Part shown: positions 40,016-48,857 of the stretch, in pieces | Layout of the letters: each line of letters opens with the position of its first letter | How positions within the stretch are numbered: the first letter of the stretch is position 1 | Position numbers and translations under genes: made by a program | Notes under the pieces: model-generated | Told to the model about the DNA's origin: nothing | What the model saw: only the letters and a program-made list of their open reading frames with translations | The model's database searches: none | Origin: an uncultured Clostridia bacterium | Lineage (GTDB): Bacteria; Bacillota; Clostridia; Christensenellales; Aristaeellaceae | Direction of reading: 5' to 3' | Assembly: GCA_934662505.1 (NCBI GenBank) | Contig: CAKUKE010000016.1 | Location: 1-48,999, forward strand | Length of the DNA: 48,999 nt

Positions 40016-41449
40016 ATGGCTGTACGAAGGGATCACCGCAGAAGGCTCGCGCTGCTGACCGCAGCGCTGTTTGCGCTGCTCTTATGCCCCTTTTTCCCTG
40101 CGCTGGCTGCCGACTATGACCCGGCGCATCCTGAAAACCTGACCACCGAGCACCTGAACGCGCAGGCCTGCATCCTGATCGAAAAGGACTCCGGCGACGT
40201 TATTTTTGAAAAAAACGCAGACGCGATGATGTATCCCGCCTCCACCACCAAGATCATGACCGCTTATCTGGCGCTGACGATGGCGGATGTTTCCGAAACA
40301 ACGGTCTGTTCTCCCACGGCGCTGGCCGTGCCGGAGGACAGCTCCAGCGCCAAGCTGGTGGCCGGGGAGCAGGTGAACCTGCTGGATCTTGTCTATGTGA
40401 CCATGCTCAAATCCGCCAACGACGGTGCAAACGTCATCGCCGAGGCGGTCAGCGGCTCCATTCCCGCCTTTGTGGATCTGATGAATCAGGCCGCCGATGT
40501 GCTGGGCTGCACGGGCACCCATTTTGCCAACGCCCACGGCTACCACGATGAAAACCATTACACCACTGCCCGGGACATGGCTGTCATCGCCCGCGCCGCC
40601 CTGAAAAACGAGACCCTGCGGCAGATTGTCAACACCAAGTCCTACACCATGCCCAAGGACAACATGCGGGACGCCCGGGAATATGCCAACACCAATAAAT
40701 TCATCAACTATTCCGAATCCTCTGAAAAATGCTATTATCAGTGGGGCAACGGCGTCAAGACCGGCCACCACAGCGCGGCAGGGTACTGTCTGGTTTCCTC
40801 CGCCACAAAGGACGGCGTCAGCCTGATCGCCGTGGTGTTCGGTGCCTCCAGCGAAACCGCCAGCTATACCGACAGCATCAAATTGATGGACTACGGCTTC
40901 ACCCAGTACGTCAGCACCTCCATTGCCGAAATATACGCCATGAATCCCAAGGTCGTGGACATTTCCGGCTTCTCTCTGGATGACGAAAACGTGGGCAAAT
41001 TGGAGCTGGCGCTGCAGAAAACGGATGAGATCACCCCCGATCTGGTCGTCACCACCCAGACCGGGCTGGAGTACTGGCTGCAGAACTTCAACGATCTGAC
41101 GGTGACCGAGTATACCCGTGCCTTCAGCGCGCCCATTACGCAGGGCGAGGTGATGGGCACCTTGACCTATTACCCGGAAAGCGGCTCGCCGGTGGTGTAT
41201 AACCTGATCGCTACCCGCTCCGTCGTCGCCCGCGAGGCCTTGGCGCCCACCTTGAATGAAATCATCGAGGCGGCCGAAAACGATCCCAACCCCTTCCCCC
41301 GGTTCACCTTTGAGCTGTTCCTGCTCTACATTGCGCTGCCCCTGTTCCTGCTTTACCTGCTGCTGCGGGCGCTGGGCGTATTCAGAAAAACGCTGAAAAA
41401 ACACCACAAGGTACGGGTCGTCAAGCCCAAGAACCGTTACTACCAGTGA
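40016..41449 (+). CDS. dacF: D-alanyl-D-alanine carboxypeptidase (DacF/PBP5 type)
   Basis: This 477-aa penicillin-binding protein trims the terminal D-Ala from peptidoglycan stem peptides outside the cell. A signal peptide (about 1-31, ending FPALA-A) precedes the S11 peptidase domain with SxxK at Ser76-Lys79, SxN at Ser133-Asn135 and KTG at 248-250. A strand-rich domain and a C-terminal hydrophobic segment (about 436-457) followed by a very basic tail anchor it to the membrane. The start ATG follows GGAGGGG; an earlier in-frame ATG lies upstream of the promoter. Confidence 0.94.
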   Translation: MAVRRDHRRRLALLTAALFALLLCPFFPALAADYDPAHPENLTTEHLNAQACILIEKDSGDVIFEKNADAMMYPASTTKIMTAYLALTMADVSETTVCSPTALAVPEDSSSAKLVAGEQVNLLDLVYVTMLKSANDGANVIAEAVSGSIPAFVDLMNQAADVLGCTGTHFANAHGYHDENHYTTARDMAVIARAALKNETLRQIVNTKSYTMPKDNMRDAREYANTNKFINYSESSEKCYYQWGNGVKTGHHSAAGYCLVSSATKDGVSLIAVVFGASSETASYTDSIKLMDYGFTQYVSTSIAEIYAMNPKVVDISGFSLDDENVGKLELALQKTDEITPDLVVTTQTGLEYWLQNFNDLTVTEYTRAFSAPITQGEVMGTLTYYPESGSPVVYNLIATRSVVAREALAPTLNEIIEAAENDPNPFPRFTFELFLLYIALPLFLLYLLLRALGVFRKTLKKHHKVRVVKPKNRYYQ

Positions 41450-41455
41450 TATTTT

Positions 41456-41485
41456 GAGTGGGGCAAATCGCCCCCGCTCTTTTTT
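41456..41485 (+). terminator. intrinsic terminator after dacF
   Basis: GAGTGGGGC and GCCCCCGCTC arms with a short A-rich loop are followed by TTTTTT. Confidence 0.88.
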
Positions 41486-41601
41486 ACATTCTATTCTCCT
41501 CATAAAAGCTATATATTTTCAACATTTTCCAAGCGTCGTTTTGATGCGAAATATCCATGCCATTCCTTCCCTTTTTGCTCCGTTTTCCTCCTTTTTCACT
41601 A

Positions 41602-41630
41602 TTGACTTTTTTCTTTCTACCAATTATAAT
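41602..41630 (+). promoter_or_regulatory. promoter of the ATP synthase operon
   Basis: TTGACT (41602-41607) and TATAAT (41625-41630) are 17 bp apart, a near-consensus sigma-A promoter 115 bp before atpB. Confidence 0.85.
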
Positions 41631-41745
41631 CCCCGTCGTGATCTGGCATCGGGTCGCTTTCTCCTGTTTTCCCCATGTTTTTATGCCGTACGGCTGCCGG
41701 TCAAACCGGCTGCCATTTCCTTTTTCGGAGGTGAGAGGATACATC

Positions 41746-42588
41746 ATGACAAAAAAGGAGTCCCGGGGTTCCCGCACCTTTCTGATCGTGTGGCTGGCGC
41801 TCATCATCGCCCTCCTTGCGGCCATTGTGCTGACGTGGCACCCCGCGGAGCACACGGAGACCGTCAAAGAGGTCATGCGGGACGGGGTGCTGCACGAAAG
41901 CAACAAGGTATCCCTGTTCGGGCTGACGGTAAACCCGGCATTGCTATCCGCCGTCGTCGTCAGCAGTGTGCTGCTGATATGCGCCGCGCTCATCCGCATT
42001 TTTGCCGTGCCGCGGCTCAGGGACATTCCCGGCAAATGGCAAAGCCTGCTGGAAATGCCGGTAGAGTTCTTTTCCAACATGGCGCGCACCAACAGTCCCA
42101 ACAAAAGCAGCGTAGCGGGCGCCTACATCTTCAGCGCCGGGCTTTACATCTTCGTCAGTACGCTGTTTGAGCTGCTGGGAATTCAGGCGCTCACCACAGG
42201 CGGCGCCTCCATATCCCTGCCCGCGCCCATTGCAGACATCAACGCTGCCATCGCCATGGGCGTCACGTCCTACCTGTTCATCCTGCTTGCCGGCTTCCTG
42301 ACCGGGGGGCTGCGGGGCGGCCTGAGCGTACTGAAGGACTTTTCGCTGCCCATCTCCATGAGCTTCCGCCTGTTCGGCGCGCTGCTCAGCGGTCTGCTGG
42401 TCACGGAGCTGGTGTACTACTACGTATCGCTCAGCTTCGTCCTGCCCGTGTTTGTCGGCGTCATGTTCACCCTGCTGCACGCCCTCATCCAGACCTACGT
42501 GCTGACCACGCTGGTATCCATCTTCTTCGGTGAAGCCACTGAAATACGACCCGGAAAAAACAAAGAAAAGAAGGGAAAAAAGTCATGA
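41746..42588 (+). CDS. atpB: ATP synthase F0 subunit a
   Basis: Subunit a forms the ion half-channels beside the c-ring. The 280-aa protein has about six membrane segments and the essential arginine (Arg208) in the ISMSFRLFGALLSG helix, preceded by ADINAAIAMG. The start ATG at 41746 follows GGAGGTGA. The frame is open for 63 further codons upstream, but that part spans the promoter and is not translated. The basic C-terminus overlaps the atpE start by 4 bp. No atpI gene precedes it. Confidence 0.95.
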   Translation: MTKKESRGSRTFLIVWLALIIALLAAIVLTWHPAEHTETVKEVMRDGVLHESNKVSLFGLTVNPALLSAVVVSSVLLICAALIRIFAVPRLRDIPGKWQSLLEMPVEFFSNMARTNSPNKSSVAGAYIFSAGLYIFVSTLFELLGIQALTTGGASISLPAPIADINAAIAMGVTSYLFILLAGFLTGGLRGGLSVLKDFSLPISMSFRLFGALLSGLLVTELVYYYVSLSFVLPVFVGVMFTLLHALIQTYVLTTLVSIFFGEATEIRPGKNKEKKGKKS

Positions 42589-42953
42589 AAAAGTCTCTCA
42601 TCATCCGTCTGCTGGTACTGTCTCTTTCCTGCCTGATGCTCCTGTCCTGCTTCTCCGCCGCGCTGGCGGAGGCTGTCCCGACCGATGTCCCGGCGCAGGC
42701 GACGGAAACGGCTGCTGAAGACGCTTCCTCCACCCGTACCAAGGCCATTGCGGCCGCCGTGCTGGTGGGTCTGGTCGCCACCGCCGGCGCTGTTGGAATG
42801 GCTGTTTCCATTGGCAAGAGCACGGACAGCATGGCGCGCCAGCCCGAAGCCGCCGGGAAGATCAACTCTGCCATGATGCTGGGTCTGGTGTTCATCGAAA
42901 CGGCCATCATTTACGCGCTGATCGTCGCCATTCTGATCATCTTCGTGCTGTAA
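42585..42953 (+). CDS. atpE: ATP synthase F0 subunit c with N-terminal leader
   Basis: The c-ring subunit is normally 75-90 aa; here it is 122 aa. Residues 1-29 look like a signal peptide (MKK, hydrophobic core, ALA-E), followed by about 20 acidic, Thr/Ala-rich residues. The usual helical hairpin starts at about 54 and has the conserved loop SMARQPEA (82-89). The ion-binding glutamate is Glu105 in IETAIIY. The following Thr106 and Tyr110 resemble Na+-type rings. The position of the Na+-type glutamine is Met72, so H+ or Na+ use cannot be decided. Confidence 0.92.
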   Translation: MKKSLIIRLLVLSLSCLMLLSCFSAALAEAVPTDVPAQATETAAEDASSTRTKAIAAAVLVGLVATAGAVGMAVSIGKSTDSMARQPEAAGKINSAMMLGLVFIETAIIYALIVAILIIFVL

Positions 42954-42978
42954 CATCCTGCTGAACGAGGTACAAGGC

Positions 42979-43491
42979 ATGCCACTGAATATTGATTTCA
43001 CGCAGGTGCTTCTGCACATGCTGAACTTTGTCATTCTGGCCGGCGGTCTGACCCTGCTGGTATTCAAGCCCGTCAACCGCTTTCTGGAGGATCGCCGCGC
43101 CCGTCTGGCCGGTCAGGAGCAGGAAAACGCCCGCAAAGCTGAGGAACTGGATCAGCTGAAGGCGGAATACACCCAGCGTCTCGCGCAGGCGGACGCGGAT
43201 ATTGCTGCCCGCCGTCAACAGGCGGAAAAGGACATGGGTGATGCCGCCCGCGCGTATCTGGACGACGCCAAGGCCAAGGCCGACGCCTGCCTCGCCGCCG
43301 CGGAGCAGGAAGCGGAGGAACGGAAGCAGCACATTCTGGAATCGGTACAGACGGACATCAGCGAACTGGTGCTTTCCGCCGCGCAGAAGCTGCTCAGCGA
43401 CACGGTCACCCCTGAGCGGGACCGCGACCTGTACGACGCCTTCATCCGCCGCGCGCAGGAAGACGTCGCGAACAAAAGGAGCGACGCATGA
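42979..43491 (+). CDS. atpF: ATP synthase F0 subunit b
   Basis: Subunit b is the peripheral stalk: one N-terminal membrane helix (about 8-28, VLLHMLNFVILAGGLTLLVF) and a long charged coiled coil. At 170 aa it has normal length. The C-terminal end (about 120-165) keeps the ISELVLSAAQKLLSDTV helix that contacts subunit delta. It overlaps atpA by 4 bp, leaving no room for the delta gene that usually follows. Confidence 0.94.
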   Translation: MPLNIDFTQVLLHMLNFVILAGGLTLLVFKPVNRFLEDRRARLAGQEQENARKAEELDQLKAEYTQRLAQADADIAARRQQAEKDMGDAARAYLDDAKAKADACLAAAEQEAEERKQHILESVQTDISELVLSAAQKLLSDTVTPERDRDLYDAFIRRAQEDVANKRSDA

Positions 43492-45266
43492 GCCATACGG
43501 ACGACCTGTTTGAAAACGGCACGCAGCCGCTGAAGGTTGAAATCGACTGCGTTACGCCGCCCAGCGAGGAGCAGCTTGCCGAAATACGCCGGCTATTGCA
43601 GGCGGAATATGAAACGGAGGATATCCAGTTCGTCATCAAAAAGACCCCCTCCGTCATCGGCGGCTTCAACATTTTTGTCGGCGACGACAATTATGACTGG
43701 AGCACACTGGGACGTATCCGGCAGCTGCGGAACGCTTTCCAGACGATGCAGAAGGAGTACGACAAGGAAGGGATCATCTCCCTGCTGCGTGAAAACATCG
43801 CCCGGTTCGCACTGGATCCGGGGCATCAGCAGGTGGGCATCGTCCTGTCCGTAGGCGACGGTATCGCCGTCATCGACGGTCTGCACGACGTGACCTATGG
43901 GGAGATCGTGCTGTTTGACTGCGGGCTGAAGGGGATGGCGCAGGATATCCGCACCGACGGCACCACCGGCGTGGTGCTGTTTGGCGATTGCAGCGAGGTG
44001 TGCGAAGGCTCCAAGGTGGTGCGCACCCGGCGCACCGCCGGCATCCCCATCAGCAACAAGATTCTCGGCCGCATGATCAACCCGCTGGGGCAGGTGATCG
44101 ACGGCGGCGACGACTATGTCGTCAAGTCTTTCTTCCCCATCGAATGGCCCGCTCCCGGCATCATGGATCGAAAGCCCGTCAGCCGACCGCTGGAAACGGG
44201 CATTTTGACCGTGGACGCCATGTTCCCCATCGGTCGTGGACAGCGGGAGCTGATCATCGGCGACCGTCAGACGGGGAAGACCACCCTGGCGGTAGACACC
44301 ATTCTGAACCAGAAGGGCAAGGACGTGGTGTGCGTATACGTCGCCATCGGTCAGAAGGCCAGTTCGGTCGCGCGGGTGGTCAACACGCTGAAGAAAAACG
44401 GCGCGATGGACTATACCGTAGTCGTTTCCTCCCCCGCCAGCGACCCTGCCTCCCTGCAGTATATCGCCCCCTACGCCGGCTGCGCGGTGGCGGAATACTT
44501 TATGAACCGCGGCCGGGACACGCTGGTTGTATACGACGATCTGTCCAAGCATGCGGTCGCCTACCGTACGCTGAGCCTGCTGCTGGAGCGTTCGCCTGGC
44601 CGGGAAGCCTACCCGGGCGACGTGTTCTATCTTCACTCCCGGCTGCTGGAGCGTTCCGCTCAGCTGTCCGATGCGCGCGGCGGCGGCAGCATGACCGCCC
44701 TGCCCATTGTGGAGACCCAGGCAGGCGATATTTCCGCTTATATTCCCACCAACATCATCTCCATCACCGACGGTCAGATTTTTCTGGAAAGCGAGCTGTT
44801 CTTTTCCGGGCAGCGCCCCGCCGTCAACGTGGGGTTGTCCGTGTCGCGTGTCGGCGGCGCGGCGCAGCCGCCAGTGCTGCGCAAGGCCGTGGGCACCATC
44901 CGTCTGGATCTGGCGCAGTACCGGGAAATGCAGGTCTTCTCCCAGTTCGGCAGCGATCTGGATCCCCGCACGGCTGAGCAGCTGAAATACGGTGCCGGAC
45001 TGATGCAGCTGCTGCGCCAGCCCAGTCAGTCCCCCCTGCTTTTGTGGCAGCAGGTGGTGCTGCTCATCTGCGCGCAGGCAAAAATGTTTCTGAACGTCCC
45101 TCTCAAGCAGATCAAAGCCGCCGAGAGCGGGCTGCTTGCCCACTTTGATCAGCACCGCAGCACCCTGTGCCTGCGCATTGAACACGGCGCGGCCTATTCC
45201 GACGCGCTTCGTCAGGAAGTGATCGACTGCGCGAAGGACTACTTCGCTCACGCCGTCTTTCACTGA
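43488..45266 (+). CDS. atpA: ATP synthase F1 subunit alpha fused to delta C-terminal domain
   Basis: Alpha subunits are about 500-510 aa; this one is 592 aa. Residues about 14-85 match the C-terminal domain of subunit delta: a KVEIDCVTPPSEEQLAEI start, a helix, IKKTPSVIGGFNIFVGD, then D-x-S/T-x-x-GR-x-x-L (Asp70 to Leu80). Alpha proper begins near residue 88 with the IISLLRENIARF helix. It has the P-loop GDRQTGKT (258-265) and the complete LSDARGGGSMTALP and SVSRVGGAAQ regions. No stop or frameshift separates the parts, and the ATG at 43488 overlaps atpF. The delta N-terminal domain, which normally docks on alpha, is absent from this operon. Confidence 0.95.
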   Translation: MSHTDDLFENGTQPLKVEIDCVTPPSEEQLAEIRRLLQAEYETEDIQFVIKKTPSVIGGFNIFVGDDNYDWSTLGRIRQLRNAFQTMQKEYDKEGIISLLRENIARFALDPGHQQVGIVLSVGDGIAVIDGLHDVTYGEIVLFDCGLKGMAQDIRTDGTTGVVLFGDCSEVCEGSKVVRTRRTAGIPISNKILGRMINPLGQVIDGGDDYVVKSFFPIEWPAPGIMDRKPVSRPLETGILTVDAMFPIGRGQRELIIGDRQTGKTTLAVDTILNQKGKDVVCVYVAIGQKASSVARVVNTLKKNGAMDYTVVVSSPASDPASLQYIAPYAGCAVAEYFMNRGRDTLVVYDDLSKHAVAYRTLSLLLERSPGREAYPGDVFYLHSRLLERSAQLSDARGGGSMTALPIVETQAGDISAYIPTNIISITDGQIFLESELFFSGQRPAVNVGLSVSRVGGAAQPPVLRKAVGTIRLDLAQYREMQVFSQFGSDLDPRTAEQLKYGAGLMQLLRQPSQSPLLLWQQVVLLICAQAKMFLNVPLKQIKAAESGLLAHFDQHRSTLCLRIEHGAAYSDALRQEVIDCAKDYFAHAVFH

Positions 45267-45289
45267 CCCCCTGAAAGGAAGGTGACCCT

Positions 45290-46201
45290 ATGGCCAGCGC
45301 GGAAGAAATACGGCTCCGAATCGGCAGCATTGCCCAGACGAAAAAGGTCACGGACGCCATGTACATGATCTCCTCCGTCAAAATGCGCCGCGCCCTTCAG
45401 GAAGTGGAAAGCACCCGTCCCTATTTTCGCGCGCTGAAAAACCAGATCGGCGATCTGTTCCGCTACATTCCGGACAACAACAGCCGTTATTTCCGTGCAC
45501 CGCTGCCCGAGGGGCAGCTGCACAGACGGCGGGGCATTCTGCTCATCACGTCGGATAAAGGGCTGGCGGGCAGTTACAACCCCACCGCGCTGAAGGAAGC
45601 GGAAGCCTACATGCGCAGGCACCCTGAAACCATGCTTTTCATTGTCGGCGAATGCGGACGGCAGTATTTTTCAGCGCAGCACCTGCCTTTTGTTCAGGAT
45701 TTTGCCTACTCCGCCGCTTTCCCCACCGTATGGGAGGCGCGGCAGATCTGCACGGATCTGCTGGAGCGCTATAATAACGCGCAGCTGGATGAGATCGACA
45801 TCATCTATACGGACTATCATACCAGCCGTCCCAGCGAATGCAAGCGCAACTGTCTTCTCCCGCTGGACAAGAGCCGTTTTTCCTCCCCGGAACGGACAGC
45901 CGTCACACCGAAAAGCCGCGTGTTTTACCCCGATGCAGTCACCGTGCTGGACGGCGTCGCGCCCAGCTACCTGACCGGCTTTATCTACAGCTGTCTGGTG
46001 GACAGCTACTGCAGCGAGCAGGAAGCGCGCATGACCGCCATGCACACTGCAGGGCAGAATGCGGAGGACATGCTCAAAAAGCTGCGCAGCCAGTACAACG
46101 CCCTGCGTCAGGCCGCCATCACCCGGGAGGTAGTGGAAATTTCTGCCGGCGCGCAGGCGCTGAAACGCAAAAAAAAGAAAAGCGAGGTGCAGCACCCGTG
46201 A
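45290..46201 (+). CDS. atpG: ATP synthase F1 subunit gamma
   Basis: Gamma is the rotating central shaft. The 303-aa protein has the conserved N-terminal helix EEIRLRIGSIAQTKKVTDAMYMISSVKMRRA, the LLITSDKGLAGSYN core (about 81-94) and the C-terminal helix AMHTAGQNAEDMLKKLRSQYNALRQAAITREVVEI. It starts behind GAAAGGAAGGTGA. The end overlaps the atpD start. Confidence 0.95.
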   Translation: MASAEEIRLRIGSIAQTKKVTDAMYMISSVKMRRALQEVESTRPYFRALKNQIGDLFRYIPDNNSRYFRAPLPEGQLHRRRGILLITSDKGLAGSYNPTALKEAEAYMRRHPETMLFIVGECGRQYFSAQHLPFVQDFAYSAAFPTVWEARQICTDLLERYNNAQLDEIDIIYTDYHTSRPSECKRNCLLPLDKSRFSSPERTAVTPKSRVFYPDAVTVLDGVAPSYLTGFIYSCLVDSYCSEQEARMTAMHTAGQNAEDMLKKLRSQYNALRQAAITREVVEISAGAQALKRKKKKSEVQHP

Positions 46202-47643
46202 CAAATCAGACGCCGGAGCTTCATAAAGGAAAAATTGCCGGCATCAACGGCCCGGTGGTGGACGTGACCTTTGAACCGGGTCAGCTTCCCCGTATCCGGG
46301 AAGCGCTGTATGTGACCCTGGGGCGCAAAAAGCGGACGCTGGAAGTCGCTCAGCACATCGGCGGCGGTCTGGTGCGGTGCATCATGCTGGGCGCCAGCGA
46401 AGGGCTGTACCGGGGTATGGAAGTGATCGCTACCGGCGCGCCCATCACCGTGCCCGTAGGGGACGCCGTGCTGGGCAGACTGTTCAACGTGCTGGGCGAT
46501 TGTCTGGACGGCGGACAGCCGCTGCCGGACACCGTCGAAAAACGCAGCATCTACCAGCCCGTTCCCCCCTATTCCCAGCGCCGCAACACGCAGGAAATCC
46601 TGGAAACGGGCATCAAGGTCATCGACCTGCTGGCGCCTTACGCCAAGGGCGGCAAAATCGGCCTTTTCGGCGGCGCCGGCGTGGGCAAAACGGTGCTCAT
46701 TCAGGAATTGATCCACAACATCGCCACCCAGCACGGCGGATACTCCGTGTTCACCGGCGTAGGCGAACGCAGCCGGGAAGGAAACGACCTGTGGACGGAA
46801 ATGCAGGGCAGCGGCGTGCTTGACAAAACCGCCCTTGTTTTCGGCCAGATGAACGAAGCGCCGGGCGTACGCATGCGGGTCGCCCTGACGGGGCTGACCA
46901 TGGCCGAGCATTTCCGGGACGAGGAGCACAAGGACGTGCTTCTGTTCATCGACAACATTTTCCGCTTCATTCAGGCCGGCAGCGAGGTATCCACCCTGCT
47001 GGGGCGCATGCCCTCCGCCGTGGGCTATCAGCCCACGCTGGCCAACGATCTGGGCGAAATGGAGGAACGCATCACCTCCACTCAGAACGGTTCCGTCACC
47101 TCCGTGCAGGCCATTTACGTGCCCGCCGACGACCTGACCGACCCTGCGCCCGCCACTACCTTTGCTCATCTGGACGCCACCACCGTGCTCAGCCGCAAGG
47201 TGGCCGAGCTGGGCATTTACCCCGCCGTGGATCCGCTGGAGTCCTCCTCCCGCATGCTGGAAGAAGACATTGTGGGTGCGGAGCATTACCGGGTAGCCAT
47301 GGCCGTACAGGAAACGCTGGAGCACTACCGGGAGCTGCAGGACATCATCGCTATTCTCGGCATGGACGAATTGAGCGAGGACGACCGCCTGACCGTCCGC
47401 CGCGCGCGCAAAATACAGCGCTTTCTTTCCCAGCCCCTGCATGTGGCTGAAAAGTTTTCCGGTCTGCCCGGGGTGTACGTTCCCCTGAGCGAGACCATAC
47501 GCGGCTTCGCCGCCATTGTGGACGGTCAGATGGATGACTGCCCGGAAGCCGCATTCTTCAATGCCGGTACGCTTTCGGATGTATACGCCAAAGCGGCCGC
47601 CCTTTCCGAAGGAGGTCCCCATGGCGACACCCTTCCATCTTGA
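46198..47643 (+). CDS. atpD: ATP synthase F1 subunit beta
   Basis: This is the catalytic subunit of F1. The 481-aa product has the P-loop GGAGVGKT (158-165), GERSREGNDL, the LLFIDNIFRFIQAGSEVS Walker B region, and a complete DELSEDDR segment. The start is GTG at 46198, overlapping the atpG stop by 4 bp and behind GCGAGGTGC; the frame is open further upstream inside atpG but has no binding site there. The end overlaps atpC by 23 bp. Confidence 0.97.
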   Translation: MTNQTPELHKGKIAGINGPVVDVTFEPGQLPRIREALYVTLGRKKRTLEVAQHIGGGLVRCIMLGASEGLYRGMEVIATGAPITVPVGDAVLGRLFNVLGDCLDGGQPLPDTVEKRSIYQPVPPYSQRRNTQEILETGIKVIDLLAPYAKGGKIGLFGGAGVGKTVLIQELIHNIATQHGGYSVFTGVGERSREGNDLWTEMQGSGVLDKTALVFGQMNEAPGVRMRVALTGLTMAEHFRDEEHKDVLLFIDNIFRFIQAGSEVSTLLGRMPSAVGYQPTLANDLGEMEERITSTQNGSVTSVQAIYVPADDLTDPAPATTFAHLDATTVLSRKVAELGIYPAVDPLESSSRMLEEDIVGAEHYRVAMAVQETLEHYRELQDIIAILGMDELSEDDRLTVRRARKIQRFLSQPLHVAEKFSGLPGVYVPLSETIRGFAAIVDGQMDDCPEAAFFNAGTLSDVYAKAAALSEGGPHGDTLPS

Positions 47644-48037
47644 GGTGCTCTCGCCGGATCGCACCTTCTATGCAGGCGACTGCGTATCGCTGGTCGTGCC
47701 CATCAGCGACGGCATGCTGGGCATCATGGCGCATCACGCGCCCCTGACGGCCGCCGTCGTAGCCGGTGAGGCGGCCTTCACCCTCCCGGACGGAACACGG
47801 ATGCTCTGCGCAGTGTCTCAGGGCATGGTGAATGTGTCGGAAAACCGGGTACAGCTGCTCTGCGAACTTGCCCTCGCCCCTGATGAGATCAATGCGGAAA
47901 CCGAACAGCGTCAGGCACGCGAGGCCATGATCCAGCTGCAGAAAAAGCAAAGCCATCGGGACTTTGTGCTGGCGCAGCTGACCTTTGCCAAGGCTGTCAA
48001 CAACCTTCGGGTCAAACGCCACGCCGAAGGGAAATAA
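47621..48037 (+). CDS. atpC: ATP synthase F1 subunit epsilon
   Basis: Epsilon links gamma to the c-ring and restrains ATP hydrolysis. The 138-aa protein has the N-terminal beta-sandwich (FHLEVLSPDRTFYAGDCVSLVVP, GMLGIMAHHAPL) and a C-terminal two-helix domain (about 88-135). The ATG at 47621 follows GGAGGTCCCC inside the end of atpD. It is the last gene of the operon, ahead of a terminator. Confidence 0.95.
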   Translation: MATPFHLEVLSPDRTFYAGDCVSLVVPISDGMLGIMAHHAPLTAAVVAGEAAFTLPDGTRMLCAVSQGMVNVSENRVQLLCELALAPDEINAETEQRQAREAMIQLQKKQSHRDFVLAQLTFAKAVNNLRVKRHAEGK

Positions 48038-48113
48038 AATCGGCCGGCTCCTTTTCCATCGCCGTGTTTCTGTCCTGCCTCCAGGAGCAGCAGCGCCGTT
48101 TCCCACATCTTCT

Positions 48114-48137
48114 GCCCGCTTCATGCGGGCTTTTTCC
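48114..48137 (+). terminator. intrinsic terminator of the atp operon
   Basis: GCCCGC (48114-48119) and GCGGGC (48125-48130) with a TTCAT loop are followed by TTTTT. Confidence 0.9.
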
Positions 48138-48148
48138 GTTTAAACCCG

Positions 48149-48177
48149 TTGGCTTTTTCCGGTCTCTGCTGTATAAT
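48149..48177 (+). promoter_or_regulatory. promoter of the DUF308 gene
   Basis: TTGGCT (48149-48154) and TATAAT (48172-48177) are 17 bp apart, 49 bp before the start codon. Confidence 0.75.
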
Positions 48178-48226
48178 GTGAAACAGGATCACCATACGGT
48201 CTTTACAGTCTGAAAGGAGAAGGGTT

Positions 48227-48808
48227 ATGGAACAGATCATTAAAAAACACGTAAAATGGATGAAATGGGATCGCATCATCACTGCCGTGCTGGCGATTGC
48301 GCTGGGTCTTCTGTTTGTCCTGCTGCCTGAAGGCTCGGCCAATACCCTGTGCACCCTGTCCGGCGTACTGCTGGTGGCCGCCGGCGTGACCGCCATCGCC
48401 GCTTTCATTGCCTACGGTTACTTTTTCAGCGGTTATTCGCTGGTTGCAGGCATTCTGCTGATTCTGGCAGGTATCTTCTGCTTCGTCTCTCCCGGCACGG
48501 TGCAGGGGCTGCTGACGGTCATTCTGGGCGTATTCATCCTGCTCAGCGGCAGCGCCTCCCTGGTGGATGCCATTGCCTGTGCACGCGCCAAGGCGCAGGG
48601 CTGGCTGGTCATGCTGCTGCTCTCCCTGCTGGTCATTGTGCTGGGTGCCGTCGTCATGCTGGGCACCTTTGACACCATCATGATCTTTGCCGGCTGTTCT
48701 CTGATGGTGGACGGCGTGTGCTCTCTGGTGCTGACGCTGGTTTTCAGCCGCCGCATCCGTGAAGCCCGCCGCCAGCTGCATGACCTGTGGGACATGCTGG
48801 ACGAATAA
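48227..48808 (+). CDS. HdeD/DUF308-family membrane protein
   Basis: This 193-aa protein has about six hydrophobic helices between residues 18 and 165, in pairs rich in Gly, Ala, Leu and Val. It has a short basic amphipathic N-terminus and a charged C-terminal helix (RRIREARRQLHDLWDMLDE). Length and helix pattern fit the HdeD/DUF308 family, some members of which are linked to acid resistance; the molecular role is not known. The start ATG follows GAAAGGAGAAGG and the gene has its own promoter, so it is independent of the atp operon. Confidence 0.85.
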   Translation: MEQIIKKHVKWMKWDRIITAVLAIALGLLFVLLPEGSANTLCTLSGVLLVAAGVTAIAAFIAYGYFFSGYSLVAGILLILAGIFCFVSPGTVQGLLTVILGVFILLSGSASLVDAIACARAKAQGWLVMLLLSLLVIVLGAVVMLGTFDTIMIFAGCSLMVDGVCSLVLTLVFSRRIREARRQLHDLWDMLDE

Positions 48809-48857
48809 GCTGTTTGCCTTTTCGGCACAGTCAAGCAGTTAAAAGATGTTCTTTCCG

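Noticed and set aside
41557..41745. N-terminal extension of atpB by 63 codons
   Set aside because: It covers the atp promoter and the ribosome binding site at 41728-41735; the ATG at 41746 gives a normal subunit a.
43593..45263. 556-codon minus-strand frame opposite atpA
   Set aside because: Antisense shadow of a gene with unmistakable alpha-subunit motifs.
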